Source of the DNA: Streptomyces echinatus
GTDB taxonomy: Bacteria > Actinomycetota > Actinomycetes > Streptomycetales > Streptomycetaceae
NCBI RefSeq assembly: GCF_014203595.1
Contig: NZ_JACHJK010000034.1
Location: 1-32,416, forward strand
Reading direction: 5' to 3'
Length of the DNA stretch: 32,416 bases
Of this stretch, positions 32,036 to 32,416 are shown one piece after another (position 1 is the stretch's first letter; the number at the start of each line of letters is the position of its first letter). A program made the position numbers and the translations under genes. A model generated the notes under the pieces. The model saw nothing but the letters and a program-made list of their open reading frames with translations, did no database searches and was not told where the DNA came from.

Positions 32036-32230
32036 TCCGGACCTCTCCCGCATTTCCACTAGCTGCCACATGACGCGGATGTTGCCGTGGTCGGCGGCCT
32101 GCCGGTAAAGGGATTCGGCCCCCTCCCGGTCCCCGGCCTCCTCCCACCTCCACGCCAGCCGGCGCAGGGCACTAGTGCTGCCGCGGTCGGCGGCGAGGTG
32201 GCGGAGGTGGTGGGCCCATTGCAGGCGGTG
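32036..32230 (-). pseudogene. Fragment of a TPR/Sel1-like repeat gene
   Basis: In the same frame as the IS fragment but upstream of it, the minus strand reads STSALRRLAWRWEEAGDREG, then AESLYRQAADHGN and VMWQLVEMRE. These are alternating helix pairs typical of Streptomyces tetratricopeptide/Sel1-like proteins with LAxxREEAGDREGAExLYRQAADHG repeats. The repeat stops abruptly at the IS fragment. The other end may continue beyond the window, but coding character fades upstream of about 32250. Confidence 0.6.
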
Positions 32231-32416
32231 ACGGCATTCGGCTGCCTGGGTGTCCCCCGCGCCGCCACCACGTTCGCCGCGGTCATCACCCTCGCCGCCA
32301 TCACCGCAGCCCTCACCACCCTGTTCGCCTGAACCAGATTGCAGCAAGGTGGCAGGCTTCGTGCCGGGATTCAGCTGTGTCCAGGAAGGCACCTGCCAGG
32401 GTCTGCGCACTGAACA

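Noticed and set aside
31367..32410. A single 347-residue minus-strand protein at the window end
   Set aside because: Only its middle has two unrelated family-like parts (TPR and transposase tail); the rest is antisense to the Rid gene, so it is a fusion of fragments, not a gene.
1..32416. tRNA, rRNA, riboswitch or CRISPR arrays
   Set aside because: No T-loop-like ggttcgaatcc pattern in a cloverleaf context, no rRNA sequence and no regularly spaced repeats longer than two units were seen by eye. A covariance-model search would settle small RNAs.

Overview
The window is high-GC actinobacterial DNA, almost certainly from a Streptomyces chromosome. Third codon positions are nearly all G or C, GTG starts are common, and the families are typical of that genus: GvpA, MmyB-type XRE regulator, mycothiol-dependent MDMPI enzyme, SpoIIE-type phosphatase with a membrane domain, and a P450/ferredoxin/ferredoxin-reductase set. 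No core genes, rRNA or tRNA were seen. There are many regulator-plus-oxidoreductase pairs and many decayed genes and transposase fragments, which suggests an accessory region, perhaps a chromosome arm (inference).

Layout. 0.2-2.3 kb: a hypothetical protein, a GNAT-like protein, an IS256-like transposase end and a stub of an alpha/beta hydrolase gene. 2.3-6.3 kb: two regulated oxidoreductase units. An NTF2-like/NmrA pair diverges from a TetR gene, and an MmyB-type XRE gene diverges from an extended SDR. One palindrome, cggacc-N3-ggtccg, occurs twice in the first divergent promoter and once in the second. 6.5-9 kb: a type-B carboxylesterase beside a wrecked TetR gene, and a shortened DUF3592 gene. 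9.2-12.4 kb: a TPR-like protein, an MDMPI-family enzyme, an IS5 remnant and a zinc-ribbon protein. 12.6-17.2 kb: a flavodoxin fragment, a GT-C membrane glycosyltransferase, DUF4190 and DUF3995 membrane proteins, a lipoprotein and a quinone-oxidoreductase-like MDR enzyme. 17.3-18.3 kb: an HD-domain pseudogene with a reconstructable 127-bp inversion, and an orphan gvpA.

18.5-24.6 kb is a redox block: an FAD monooxygenase-like protein, a decayed small gene and a CrtI-like FAD oxidoreductase on the plus strand face a ferredoxin / ferredoxin reductase / P450 operon on the minus strand. 24.9-26.8 kb holds a membrane PP2C phosphatase and a classical SDR. 27.0-28.9 kb holds a tightly coupled SPFH-domain gene and NAD-kinase-like gene behind a promoter with two palindromic operator candidates; this is the best candidate for a little-studied functional module. 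29.1-29.9 kb encodes an arylamine N-acetyltransferase. From 30.0 kb to the end is a mosaic of IS fragments and GTTCA repeats surrounding an HxlR / Rid-family divergent pair.

Two themes stand out. First, small regulator/oxidoreductase modules with readable operators. Second, repeated gene decay by clean internal deletion (TetR, DUF3592, IS5 transposase, HD protein), in one case followed by a micro-inversion. All family assignments are from reading the sequence; no searches were run.
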